NCBI RefSeq assembly: GCF_011839805.1
Contig: NZ_VWPY01000004.1
Span: 95,052 to 159,051 of the forward strand
Reading direction: 5' to 3'
Origin: Kineococcus rubinsiae
Lineage (GTDB): Bacteria; Actinomycetota; Actinomycetes; Actinomycetales; Kineococcaceae
DNA length: 64,000 bases
Part shown: in pieces, positions 1 through 8,191 of the stretch
Layout: the number at the start of each line of letters is the position of its first letter
How positions within the stretch are numbered: position 1 is the stretch's first letter
Notes under the pieces: model-generated
The model's database searches: none
Told to the model about the DNA's origin: nothing
Seen by the model: only the letters and a program-made list of their open reading frames with translations
Made by a program: the position numbers and the translations under genes

Positions 1-767
1 GGGTCGGTGACGTCGAGCGCGGCGCGGAGCCGGCCGCTCGCGAGCTCGGCGACGAGGTCGTCGGTGACCACGACGGGTCCGCGGGCCACGTTGACGAGCA
101 GGGCGCCGTCGGGCATCGCGGCGAGGAACGCGGCGTCGACCAGGCCCCTCGTCGCCTCCGTCAGGGGGCAGGCCAGGACGACGAGGTCGTGCTGCGGCAG
201 GAGGGCGGGCAGCTCGTCCGGGGAGTGCACCTGGACGCCGTCCTGCTCCCGGGCGCGGCTGCCGACCGCCGTGACGGCCACCTCGAACGGCGCCAGCCGG
301 GCGGCGACCTGCTGCCCGACCCCACCCCAGCCGAGCACCAGGGCCCGCCGGTCGGCGAGCGAGGGCCGGCGCGCGGCGGCCCAGTCGCCCGTCGCCATGG
401 CGCGCGCGGCGTCGCCGAGGCCGCGCAGGGACGCCAGGGCCAGGCCCACCGCGAGCTCCGCGGTCGACGCGTCGTGGACGCCGGCCGCGTTGCAGAGGGT
501 CACGTGGTCGGGGAGCTGCTCGGCGACGCCGTCGTAGCCGTTGGTCAGCAGCTGGAGCACGCGCAGGTCGGGCAGCGCCGCGAGCACGTCGGTGAGCGGC
601 GGCAGCCCCAGGTACGGCGGCACGACGACGTGCGGCGCGGGCCCGGCCGGGGTGCCCGTGCAGTCCCACACCGTCAGCTCGGCGCCGGGCACCTCCCCCA
701 CCGAGGACACCCACGAGGCCGAGGGGAGGCTCACGACGAGGGGCTGCGGGGCGGCGGTGGTCGGCAC
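1..767 (-). CDS. D-isomer-specific 2-hydroxyacid dehydrogenase, 3' end cut off by the window edge
   Basis: NAD-dependent 2-hydroxyacid dehydrogenase family (the fold of phosphoglycerate and glyoxylate/hydroxypyruvate reductases). About 255 codons are visible from the GTG at 767. The Rossmann fingerprint GWGGVGQQ lies near residue 145. It is followed by DLVVLACPLTEATRGLV and then NVARGPVV, which carries the conserved arginine of the active site. The C-terminal part with the catalytic Glu/His lies beyond base 1. The gene is transcribed away from the sugar dehydrogenase at 868, leaving a 100-nt divergent spacer. The family call is secure; the substrate cannot be told from this fragment. Confidence 0.85.
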   Translation of the reverse strand, partial: MPTTAAPQPLVVSLPSASWVSSVGEVPGAELTVWDCTGTPAGPAPHVVVPPYLGLPPLTDVLAALPDLRVLQLLTNGYDGVAEQLPDHVTLCNAAGVHDASTAELAVGLALASLRGLGDAARAMATGDWAAARRPSLADRRALVLGWGGVGQQVAARLAPFEVAVTAVGSRAREQDGVQVHSPDELPALLPQHDLVVLACPLTEATRGLVDAAFLAAMPDGALLVNVARGPVVVTDDLVAELASGRLRAALDVTD

Positions 768-867
768 CCGCGCACGCTACCGAGCCGGCCGGGCCCGGCG
801 CGGAGGCCGGGTGGCCGCCCCGGGCGGGTCGCCGGGCACCGGCCGGGCGCGCGGGTGAGGATGGGGG

Positions 868-2085
868 ATGCGCCCGCCCGCCACGACCCGCAGCGCCGCA
901 CCCCGTCCCCTCGTCGCGCTGGCCCTCACCCTGCTCCTGGCCGGGTGCTCGGACCCCGGCGGCGCCGGGGGGACCGGGACGGTCGCGACACCGTCGGTCA
1001 CTCCCTCGCTCACCCCGTCGACGTCCGGCCCCGCGGGCACGCCCACCCCCACGCCCGGTGCGCCGTCCGCGAGCGGCGACCCCGCCGCGACCGCCTCGGG
1101 CACACCCGGTGCGCCGCAGGACATCACGACCGGCCTCGACGTGCCGTGGGACCTCGCCGTCCTGCCCGACGGGACCGCCCTGGTGACCCTGCGCGACAGC
1201 GCCCGGGTCGTGCAGGCCGGGCCGGGGCTGCTGGCGCAGGTGCCCTCCACGGGCCGCGACGGCGCCGTCCCCGACGTCGTCCCCGCTGGCGAGGGCGGCC
1301 TGCTGGGCATCGCGCTGTCCCCGACGTTCGGCGAGGACGCGCAGGTCTTCCTCTACTACACGGCGCGCGAGGACAACCGGGTCGTCCGGTTCACCTACGA
1401 GGGGGGCCGTCTCGTGGACCCGGTGCCGGTCCTCACGGGCATCCCCAAGGGCACGACCCACAACGGCGGCCGGATCCGCTTCGGCCCGGACGACCTGCTG
1501 TACGTCGGCACGGGCGACGCGCAGAACCGCCCGGCCGCGCAGGACGTCAACGCCCTGGGCGGGAAGATCCTCCGCATCACGCGCGACGGCGCGGTGCCCG
1601 ACGGCAACCCCTTCCCGGGCTCGCGCACCTGGAGCCTGGGCCACCGCAACCCGCAGGGGTTCGGCTGGGACTCCACGGGCCGCATGATCGCCGCGGAGTT
1701 CGGCCAGGACCGCTTCGACGAGCTCAACGTCATCCGCCCCGGGGGCAACTACGGGTGGCCCGAGGTCGAGGGGCCGGGCGACGGCGGCGGCCGGTTCGTC
1801 GCCCCGTTCCAGACGTGGACCACGGACGAGGCGTCCCCCAGCGGTCTCGCCGTCACCGCCGACGCCGTCTACGTGGCGGCGCTGCGCGGGCAGAAGCTGT
1901 GGCGCGTGCCGCTGAACCCCGACGGCCCGACCGGGACCCCCGACGCCTACCTCGACGGGACGCTGGGCCGCCTGCGCGCGGCTGAGGTCGGCCCCGACGG
2001 CTCGCTGTGGGTGCTGACCAGCAACACGTTCCGCGGCGAGCCCCGCCCTGGCGACGACCGCCTCGTCAGCGTCCCGCTCAGCTGA
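868..2085 (+). CDS. PQQ-dependent sugar dehydrogenase family lipoprotein (glucose/sorbosone dehydrogenase fold)
   Basis: Secreted six-bladed beta-propeller of the soluble aldose/sorbosone dehydrogenase family, 405 aa. A lipoprotein signal peptide ends in LLLAGC (Cys 27). A Ser/Thr/Pro-rich linker runs to about residue 85, where the propeller begins (DVPWDLAVLPDG). Family motifs visible are GLLGIALSP, HNGGRIRFGPD with the conserved catalytic His, GHRNPQG and NYGWPEVEG. Members oxidise sugars with PQQ as cofactor outside the cell, but many actinobacterial members are uncharacterised. A PQQ biosynthesis locus is not seen in this window. It is a single gene 54 nt upstream of fgd. Confidence 0.85.
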   Translation: MRPPATTRSAAPRPLVALALTLLLAGCSDPGGAGGTGTVATPSVTPSLTPSTSGPAGTPTPTPGAPSASGDPAATASGTPGAPQDITTGLDVPWDLAVLPDGTALVTLRDSARVVQAGPGLLAQVPSTGRDGAVPDVVPAGEGGLLGIALSPTFGEDAQVFLYYTAREDNRVVRFTYEGGRLVDPVPVLTGIPKGTTHNGGRIRFGPDDLLYVGTGDAQNRPAAQDVNALGGKILRITRDGAVPDGNPFPGSRTWSLGHRNPQGFGWDSTGRMIAAEFGQDRFDELNVIRPGGNYGWPEVEGPGDGGGRFVAPFQTWTTDEASPSGLAVTADAVYVAALRGQKLWRVPLNPDGPTGTPDAYLDGTLGRLRAAEVGPDGSLWVLTSNTFRGEPRPGDDRLVSVPLS

Positions 2086-2139
2086 CCTAGGGTTCGTCCG
2101 GACGCACTCGCCAACGACGACCGCTTCGGGAGAGACACC

Positions 2140-3156
2140 ATGGTGGACACGCACGGACAGCGGCTCAAGCTGGGCTACAAGGCGTCCGCCGAGCAGTTCG
2201 GCCCCGGCCAGCTCACCGACTTCGCGGTGCAGGCCGAGGACCAGGGGCTGGACTCGGTGTGGATCTCCGACCACTTCCAGCCGTGGCGCCACGAGGAGGG
2301 CCACGCGCCCTCGGCCCTGGTGTGGCTCGCCCACGTCGCCGCGAAGACGTCGCGCGTGCAGTTCGGCACGAGCGTCCTGACCCCGACGCTGCGCTACAAC
2401 CCCGCCGTCATCGCCCAGGCGTTCGCGACCCTCGGCGTCCTGCACCCCGGCCGCCCGATCCTCGGCGTCGGCACCGGTGAGGCGCTGAACGAGACCGCCG
2501 TCGGGTCGATCTTCCCGGAGACCAAGGAGCGCTTCGCGCGGCTGCGCGAGGCGGTCCGGCTCATCCGCACGCTGTGGACCGAGGACCGCGTCGAGTTCGA
2601 GGGCGAGTTCTACCAGCTGCACAACGCGACGGTGTACGACAAGCCCGAGGTGCCGGTACCGATCTTCGTCGCGGGCGGCGGGCCCGGGGTCACGAAGTAC
2701 GCCGGCCGCGCGGGCGACGGCTACATCTGCACGTCCGGCAAGGGCATGGACCTCTACTCCGAGACCCTGCTCCCGGCGCTCGAGGAGGGCCTGGCGCTGG
2801 CCACCCGCGACGTCCCCGACTTCGAGCGGACCATCGAGATCAAGCTGTCCTTCGACGAGGACCCGGACCGCGCGCTGGAGAACTGCCGGTTCTGGGCCCC
2901 GCTGTCGCTGTCGGCGGAGCAGAAGCACGACGTGCACGACCCGATGGAGATGGCCCGCCTCGCCGACGAGCTGCCCATCGAGCAGGTCGCCAAGCGCTGG
3001 ATCGTCTCGGCCGACCCGGAGTTCGTGGCCGCGCGCGTGCAGGAGTACGTCGACGCGGGCTTCACCCACCTCGTGTTCCACGGCCCCGGCCACGACCAGT
3101 CGCGCTTCCTCGACCAGTTCACCAAGGACGTCGTCCCGCTCATCCGCCAGGCCTGA
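2140..3156 (+). CDS. fgd1: F420-dependent glucose-6-phosphate dehydrogenase
   Basis: Luciferase-like TIM-barrel enzyme that oxidises glucose-6-phosphate to 6-phosphogluconolactone while reducing coenzyme F420, in the cytoplasm. Its length of 338 aa is normal for the family. Diagnostic segments are [11 protein letters not shown] at the N-terminus, [20 protein letters not shown] with the catalytic His, [22 protein letters not shown] and the phosphate-binding region near [17 protein letters not shown]. The start is the ATG behind GGGAGAGA. The gene supplies reduced F420 for F420H2-dependent reductases, so the organism must make F420. A strong hairpin immediately follows the stop. Confidence 0.93.
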   Translation: MVDTHGQRLKLGYKASAEQFGPGQLTDFAVQAEDQGLDSVWISDHFQPWRHEEGHAPSALVWLAHVAAKTSRVQFGTSVLTPTLRYNPAVIAQAFATLGVLHPGRPILGVGTGEALNETAVGSIFPETKERFARLREAVRLIRTLWTEDRVEFEGEFYQLHNATVYDKPEVPVPIFVAGGGPGVTKYAGRAGDGYICTSGKGMDLYSETLLPALEEGLALATRDVPDFERTIEIKLSFDEDPDRALENCRFWAPLSLSAEQKHDVHDPMEMARLADELPIEQVAKRWIVSADPEFVAARVQEYVDAGFTHLVFHGPGHDQSRFLDQFTKDVVPLIRQA

Positions 3157-3162
3157 GCTCCT

Positions 3163-3196
3163 CCGCGGTCGTGCAGGGACCCCTGCACGACCGCGG
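3163..3196 (+). terminator. Rho-independent-type hairpin after fgd
   Basis: Perfect 16-bp inverted repeat, CCGCGGTCGTGCAGGG (3163-3178) and its complement (3181-3196), separated by 2 nt and starting 6 nt after the fgd stop. There is no T tract, which is usual in high-GC actinobacteria. Confidence 0.75.
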
Positions 3197-3413
3197 CCCC
3201 CGGCCGCCGGTGCCCACTCCCCGCGGCCTCGAGCTGCGACGTCGGCGTGACACGACCCCGCCCGTCGCCTGCCGGTGAGGCCAGGCTGATCCGGCCGAGA
3301 TGGTCGCCAGTGCGCCCTGCCCTCCCCCGGCGAGGCCCTCCACCGCGCTCGGCGGGACTCCAGCAGGGCACTCGGATCTTCCCCAGGACGCCCGGCGACG
3401 GCTGAGACCCGGT
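3197..3413. other. Intergenic stretch with no recognisable gene
   Basis: Between the fgd hairpin and the promoter of the SorC-type operon I see no coding frame with family resemblance and no RNA gene. It forms part of a 336-nt gap between fgd and the regulator. Confidence 0.5.
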
Positions 3414-3442
3414 TTGACGGCTCCAGCGAGGACGCTTACCGT
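3414..3442 (+). promoter_or_regulatory. Sigma70-type promoter of the SorC/ABC operon
   Basis: TTGACG (3414-3419), a 17-nt spacer and TACCGT (3437-3442). The predicted transcription start near 3449 puts the 14-bp palindrome at 3465-3478 inside the 5' leader. Confidence 0.5.
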
Positions 3443-3464
3443 CGTGTGACACATGCGCAATGCA

Positions 3465-3478
3465 TGAGCATATGCTCA
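3465..3478. promoter_or_regulatory. Perfect 14-bp palindrome, probable autoregulatory operator
   Basis: TGAGCATATGCTCA is its own reverse complement and lies between the predicted transcription start and the GTG start of the SorC-family regulator. AT-centred palindromes close to their own promoter are typical operators for this family. That it binds this regulator is inference. Confidence 0.5.
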
Positions 3479-3492
3479 CCGAGGAGCTCGTT

Positions 3493-4521
3493 GTGCCACT
3501 GCCCAGCGTCGACAAGCAGCGACTGCTCGTCCGCGCTGCGGTCATGTACTACGTGGAAGGCGCCACCCAGCTGGACATCGCCCGGCATCTCGGCGTCAGC
3601 CGCGCCACCGCCGGCCGCCTCGTGGCGCAGGCGAGGGCGGTGGGGATCGTGCGGATCGAGATCGTCTCCGGCATCACCCGCCGGGTCGAGACGGAGCTGG
3701 CCCTGGAGAGCCGCTTCGGCCTCCAGGAAGCGGTCGTGGTCGAAGCGGACGACACCGGTCACGTCGACCTCGGGCAGGGGTGCGCGGATGTCCTCGCCCG
3801 CACGCTGCGCCCCGGGGCGGTGGTCGGGCTCGGCTGGAGCTCGAACCCCGACGAGTGGATCGCCCGCACCGCAGAGGTGCTGCGGACCCTGCGGCGTGCC
3901 GCTGACGACATCCCGGACGTGACCGTCGTGCAGCTGGCCGGGGCCTCGCCCACCGACCCGACGCGGATGGACCCGGCGCAGACCGTCTCCGCCGTCGCCG
4001 ACGCCCTCGGTGCACGGCCCGTGCTGATCGCCGCACCGCTCTACGTCGACAACGCCGCGACGGTCGCCAGCCTGCGTGCCGACCGAGGGATCAGCAGCGC
4101 CCTGGACCTCGTCGCGCGAGCCGACACGTGCCTCTTCGGGGTCGGCCACGTGTCCCCGACGACCCCCCTCTTCGTCAACGGCTACCTCCAGGAGCGCGAC
4201 CTCGAGCAGCTGCAGGCCCGAGGGGCCGTCGGCGACGCGGTCGGACGCTTCTTCGGTGCCGACGGCCGGGCGGTGGGCGGGGCGCTGGCCGAGCGGACGC
4301 TGTCCGCCGAGCTCGACCTGATCCGCTCCCGACCCCTGCGGGTCGCCGTCGCCGCCGGCCCCGAGCGGGTCGACCCCCTGCGCGCAGCGCTTTCCGGCGG
4401 ACTCGCCAACGCTGTGGTGACCGACACCTCCACCGCTCGCTCGCTGCTGGGAGACGCTCCCCGCACGAGCACCGACGCACGGCTCCTGACACCCCACCCC
4501 CTCCCGAAGGACCCGACGTGA
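3493..4521 (+). CDS. SorC/DeoR-family sugar-responsive transcriptional regulator
   Basis: Cytoplasmic regulator of 342 aa from the GTG at 3493. That start is preferred because GAGGAG lies 6 nt upstream; in-frame ATGs at 3460 and 3472 have no Shine-Dalgarno. The N-terminal helix-turn-helix (about residues 20-50: ATQLDIARHLGVSRATAGRLV) is followed by a sugar-binding domain related to phosphosugar isomerases (GLGWSSNPDEW, TRMDPAQTV, PLYVDN). Members such as SorC, LsrR and CggR sense phosphorylated sugars. The stop overlaps the start of the ABC binding protein (GTGA), so the regulator is the first gene of the transport operon and presumably controls it. Confidence 0.85.
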   Translation: MPLPSVDKQRLLVRAAVMYYVEGATQLDIARHLGVSRATAGRLVAQARAVGIVRIEIVSGITRRVETELALESRFGLQEAVVVEADDTGHVDLGQGCADVLARTLRPGAVVGLGWSSNPDEWIARTAEVLRTLRRAADDIPDVTVVQLAGASPTDPTRMDPAQTVSAVADALGARPVLIAAPLYVDNAATVASLRADRGISSALDLVARADTCLFGVGHVSPTTPLFVNGYLQERDLEQLQARGAVGDAVGRFFGADGRAVGGALAERTLSAELDLIRSRPLRVAVAAGPERVDPLRAALSGGLANAVVTDTSTARSLLGDAPRTSTDARLLTPHPLPKDPT

Positions 4522-5501
4522 ATCGACTCGCGACCTCTGGTGCTCGCCGGATCGCCGTGCTGGCCACCGCACTGGGCGGGCTGCTCCTCGCCTCTTCGTG
4601 CTCCCTCAACGGACCAGTCACCGACGCGTCCGCGGCGGGGCCCCGGGCCGCCGGCAGCGCCGCGCCGGCTGCCGTCCCGTTCCAGCGCGGACCGCTCAAG
4701 GTCGGCATCGCCGCCCGCGAGATCGTCAACGACTACAACCGCGACATCATCGCCGGCGCCGACACGTCGTTCCGCGCCGCAGGCGCGACCGTGACGACGA
4801 CCAACGCCGGCGGAGACGCCACCAAGCAGATCAACAACATCCAGACCCTGGTGAACTCGGGCGTCAACGTCCTGCTCATCGAGCTGGGTGACCCGGCCCA
4901 GCTCAGCCCCGTGGTGACCCAGGCGCGGGCGAAGGGCGTCGTCGTGGTCACCGCCGGGGTCGGCTCCACCGTGCCCGGTGCGGTGACCGACGTCGGCGGC
5001 GACGAGGACCTCATGGCCGAGATGATGAGCCGGTCCCTGCTGGACGCGATGGGGTACCGCGGTGACCTCTACGCGTTCTGGGTCCCCGGCGCCCCGCTCC
5101 TGGAAACCCGACTTCGCATCCTCAAGGCGATGGTGGCCGACTACCCGCAGGTGCGGCTGCACCTGCAGCCCTCCGACTTCAGCCCCGCCCGCGTGCAGTC
5201 GCAGATGCAGGCCGTCCTCACCGCGAACCCCGACAAGGGTTCCATCGCCGGCGTCTGGGGCGCCTACGACCAGATGACATCCGGTGCGGTGCAGGCGATC
5301 CAGCAGGCGGACCGGTCCGAGATAGCCGTGGCGTCCATCGACGGGGACCGCGCCACCTTCCCCATGCTGTACGCCCCGAACAGCCCGTTCGTCGCGACCG
5401 TCGTGCAGAACGCCCAGCTCATCGGCACCCTGGCCGCCCAAGCCGCGCTGGACGCTCGCGATGGGAAGCCGGTGGCACCGAACATCTTCACCACGGCCTG
5501 A
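4518..5501 (+). CDS. Carbohydrate ABC transporter substrate-binding lipoprotein, probably truncated by an in-frame TGA
   Basis: RbsB-type periplasmic-binding-protein family, 327 aa from a GTG overlapping the regulator stop. A lipoprotein signal ends in LLLASSC. The type I fold is visible: LKVGIAAREIVNDYN, INNIQTLVNSGVNVLLIE, then GVWGAYDQMTSGAVQAI and ASIDGDRATFPML. It delivers a sugar-like ligand to the two permease domains encoded next. The protein ends abruptly at TGA 5499-5501. The same frame stays open for a further 50 codons right up to the ribosome binding site of the ATPase gene (see 5502-5654). The ligand is unknown. Confidence 0.8.
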   Translation: MNRLATSGARRIAVLATALGGLLLASSCSLNGPVTDASAAGPRAAGSAAPAAVPFQRGPLKVGIAAREIVNDYNRDIIAGADTSFRAAGATVTTTNAGGDATKQINNIQTLVNSGVNVLLIELGDPAQLSPVVTQARAKGVVVVTAGVGSTVPGAVTDVGGDEDLMAEMMSRSLLDAMGYRGDLYAFWVPGAPLLETRLRILKAMVADYPQVRLHLQPSDFSPARVQSQMQAVLTANPDKGSIAGVWGAYDQMTSGAVQAIQQADRSEIAVASIDGDRATFPMLYAPNSPFVATVVQNAQLIGTLAAQAALDARDGKPVAPNIFTTA

Positions 5502-5654
5502 GTCGCGACCCGGCACAACGGCATCGCCGCCGCCGAGCTGCGCTACGGCGCCGGGGTCTGGGCCGACGTCAAGCTCGACGAGAACCGCATCTCCGAGCAG
5601 TGGCCACAGGACCAGCAGGTCGTCGTCATGCAACCCGTGTCGCCGCGCGGCTGA
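5502..5654 (+). pseudogene. In-frame 50-codon extension after the binding-protein stop
   Basis: Directly downstream of the TGA that ends the binding protein, the same frame reads 50 codons with strong G/C third-position bias. It begins VATRHNGIAAAELRYG and ends with MQPVSPRG, stopping one base before the AAGGAGG of the next gene. The simplest reading is that the binding protein originally had about 378 residues and a Trp codon became TGA, by mutation or sequence error. Alternatively, the WADVKLDENRISEQW segment faintly recalls the C-terminal strand of NTF2/SnoaL-like proteins, which would make it a separate relic. No start codon supports a free-standing gene. Confidence 0.4.
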
Positions 5655-5665
5655 AGGAGGACACC

Positions 5666-8191
5666 GTGACCGAACTCCTCGAAACCCCCGCACCTGGTGC
5701 GGGAGACGGTGCCGCCGTCGCCGCCGCCGTGCGCGGCGCCGTCGTCCGGTTCGCCTCGACGACCGTGCTGCACGGCGTCGACCTGGAACTGCGCGCCGGT
5801 GAGGTGCACGCCCTCGTGGGCCAGAACGGCGCCGGCAAGTCGACGCTGGTGAAGGCCCTCATGGGCGTCAACCCGCTCGCAGCCGGCTTCGTCGAGGTCG
5901 GCGGCTCGCGCGTCGAGCTCTCCGGCCCGGAGGACGCCCGTCGCCTCGGACTGGAGATCGTCTACCAGGACCAGCCGCTGGCGCTGCACCTCACGGTGGC
6001 GGAGAACATGTTCCTCGGACGCGAACCCACCCGCTCGGGGCTGTTGGACCGCACGGCCATGCGGCGCAGGGCGCACGAGGTCCTGCAACGCGTGCGAGCG
6101 GACTGCCTGCCCGACGACATCGTGGGCGACCTGACGCCGACGCAGCGGGTGCAGGTCTCCATCGCCGCCGCCCTCGCCGCCGATCCCCGCGTGCTGGTCC
6201 TCGACGAACCCACCGCAGCGCTCGGCTCGGCCGAGTCCGCGCCCGTGTTCGACCTCATCCGCGCAGCTCGCAGCGACGGTGTCGCCGTCCTGTACATCTC
6301 CCACCGCCTGCACGAGATCACCTCCCTGGCCGACCAGGTGACGGTGCTCCGGGACGGTCGCCGCACGTCCGTCTCCCCCGCCGCCGGCATGTCCGTCGAG
6401 GACCTCATCGCCGCGATGGTGGGCCGCGACCTCGACGCCCTCTTCCCGGACGTGCCGCACACGCCGGGTGACGTGCTGCTCGAGGTGGACGGCCTGCGCT
6501 CGGGTGAGCTCGTCCGGGACCTGACGCTGCGGCTCCGGGCCGGGGAGGTCGTGGGACTCGCCGGTCTCGTCGGCTCCGGCGCCAGCGAAGCGCTGCTCGC
6601 CCTCTTCGGCGACCGGCGCAGCTCCGGCTCGGTGCGCCTGGGCGGCCGCGAGACGCGGACGGGCGGCCCCCGCGCCGCCGTGCGCCACGGTGTGGCTCTG
6701 GTCCCGGAGGAACGGCGGACCGAGGCCCTCTTCCCCGGCCTCGCAGTGCGGAGCAACCTCACGGCCTCGAGCCTCTCCCACCACGCGCGTGGTGGGGTGC
6801 TCTCGCGTAGACGCGAGACCACGACGGCCGACGACCTCGTGCAGCGGCTGGGCATCGTGCCCGCCTCTCCGGTGGCGGACGTGTCCACCCTGTCCGGTGG
6901 CAACCAGCAGAAGGTCGTCGTGGGCCGCTGGCTGTCCCGAGGAGGCCGCCTCTACCTGGTGGACGAACCCACGGCCGGCGTCGACGTCGCCGCGAAGGCG
7001 GAGATCTACCGCCACCTCGGCGAGCTCGCCGCAGGTGGCGCCGCAGTCCTCGTCGTCTCGTCGGACTTCGAGGAGCTGCTCGGCCTCTGCGACCGCGTCC
7101 TCGTGGTGCGCGACGGGAGCGTCACCGATGAGTTCGCGCGCGGCACGATCGACGAGGACGGCCTCACCGCACGTGCGGCGGCCGCCCCGGCAGGTTCCCG
7201 GGCCACACCGGAGGTACCGGTCGCGGTACCCCGCCGCCGCACCCGTCGTCCGTGGGCCCGCCAGATCGGGGTCGGGCTGGCCATGATCGCGGTCGTGGCG
7301 GCCCTGGTCGCGGGCTCCCCCGGCTTCCTGCTGTCGGCCGGGGCGTGGGACGTCCTGCGGCAGGCGGGCACGCCCGTCATGCTGGCTGCGGCCCTGACCG
7401 TGGCGCTGGGCGCCGGAGCCTTCGACCTGTCCGTCGGAGCCGTCGCCCAGCTCACCGCCTCGGTGTCGGCGGCACTCGTCGTCGCCGGGGTGCCCACCCC
7501 GCTCGTGGTGCTCGCCGGGGTGGTCGTGGGTGCCGGGCTCGGCGCGGTCAACGGCGCGGTCACGACGCTGCTCCGAGTCCCGTCCTTCGTGGCGACCCTG
7601 GGGATGCTCTTCCTCCTGGTCGGGATCACGCTGGGGGTGAACGGTGGCCTGGCCGTCTCGGTGGAGCGGACGAGCTTCCTGCTGCTGGGACAGGGCTACG
7701 TCGGGCCCGTCCCCGGGATCGTCCTGACGTCCGCGGTCGTCGTGCTTGCCGTCCTCGCCCTCTGGCGGCGCACGCGACCGGGTCTGCGGCTGCGCGCCGC
7801 CGGCGACGACGAACGCACCAGCCGCCTGCGGGGGGTCCGCACCGGACGGGTCACGGTGACCGCGCTCGTCCTCAGCGCCGCGCTCAGCGGGCTGGCGGGC
7901 GTGCTGCTGGCTTCCTACGCCAGCGGGTCGACCGCCCGCGACGCCTCGCTGGACCTGCTCGTCTCCGCCCTGGCGGCAGCCTTCCTGGGCTCTGCTCTGA
8001 CCCGCACCTTCCTCTTCGACCCGGGCGCCTCGGCCGTCGGCTCGCTGTTCGTGACGGTCGTCGCCGCAGGTCTCATCGCCAACGGGCTGTCGGACCAGTG
8101 GCTGGGGGCCGTGCAGGGCGTCGTGCTGCTGCTCGCCGTCCTCGTCGCCGTAGCCCGCCACCGCAACCTCGGACAAGTGGTGATCTTCTGA
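5666..8191 (+). CDS. Fused sugar ABC transporter: tandem ATPase domains joined to a permease domain
   Basis: 841-aa protein combining what are normally two subunits, RbsA/MglA-type tandem ATPases and an RbsC-type permease. The GTG start sits behind AAGGAGG. ATPase domain 1 has Walker A GQNGAGKST near residue 52 and Walker B VLVLDEPTAAL, but a degenerate signature (LTPTQRVQVSIA). Domain 2 has LSGGNQQKVVVGRWL near residue 408 and lacks a classical Walker A, as is usual for this class. From about residue 530 the chain becomes membrane protein with multiple hydrophobic helices and GAFDLSVGAVAQLTASVSAA, typical of the BPD_transp_2 family. It overlaps the second permease by one base (TGATG). Confidence 0.88.
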   Translation: MTELLETPAPGAGDGAAVAAAVRGAVVRFASTTVLHGVDLELRAGEVHALVGQNGAGKSTLVKALMGVNPLAAGFVEVGGSRVELSGPEDARRLGLEIVYQDQPLALHLTVAENMFLGREPTRSGLLDRTAMRRRAHEVLQRVRADCLPDDIVGDLTPTQRVQVSIAAALAADPRVLVLDEPTAALGSAESAPVFDLIRAARSDGVAVLYISHRLHEITSLADQVTVLRDGRRTSVSPAAGMSVEDLIAAMVGRDLDALFPDVPHTPGDVLLEVDGLRSGELVRDLTLRLRAGEVVGLAGLVGSGASEALLALFGDRRSSGSVRLGGRETRTGGPRAAVRHGVALVPEERRTEALFPGLAVRSNLTASSLSHHARGGVLSRRRETTTADDLVQRLGIVPASPVADVSTLSGGNQQKVVVGRWLSRGGRLYLVDEPTAGVDVAAKAEIYRHLGELAAGGAAVLVVSSDFEELLGLCDRVLVVRDGSVTDEFARGTIDEDGLTARAAAAPAGSRATPEVPVAVPRRRTRRPWARQIGVGLAMIAVVAALVAGSPGFLLSAGAWDVLRQAGTPVMLAAALTVALGAGAFDLSVGAVAQLTASVSAALVVAGVPTPLVVLAGVVVGAGLGAVNGAVTTLLRVPSFVATLGMLFLLVGITLGVNGGLAVSVERTSFLLLGQGYVGPVPGIVLTSAVVVLAVLALWRRTRPGLRLRAAGDDERTSRLRGVRTGRVTVTALVLSAALSGLAGVLLASYASGSTARDASLDLLVSALAAAFLGSALTRTFLFDPGASAVGSLFVTVVAAGLIANGLSDQWLGAVQGVVLLLAVLVAVARHRNLGQVVIF

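Noticed and set aside
3204..3413. Coding frame between fgd and the SorC regulator
   Set aside because: Frames in this stretch run antisense into fgd or the regulator and look like low-complexity Arg/Ser/Pro shadows.
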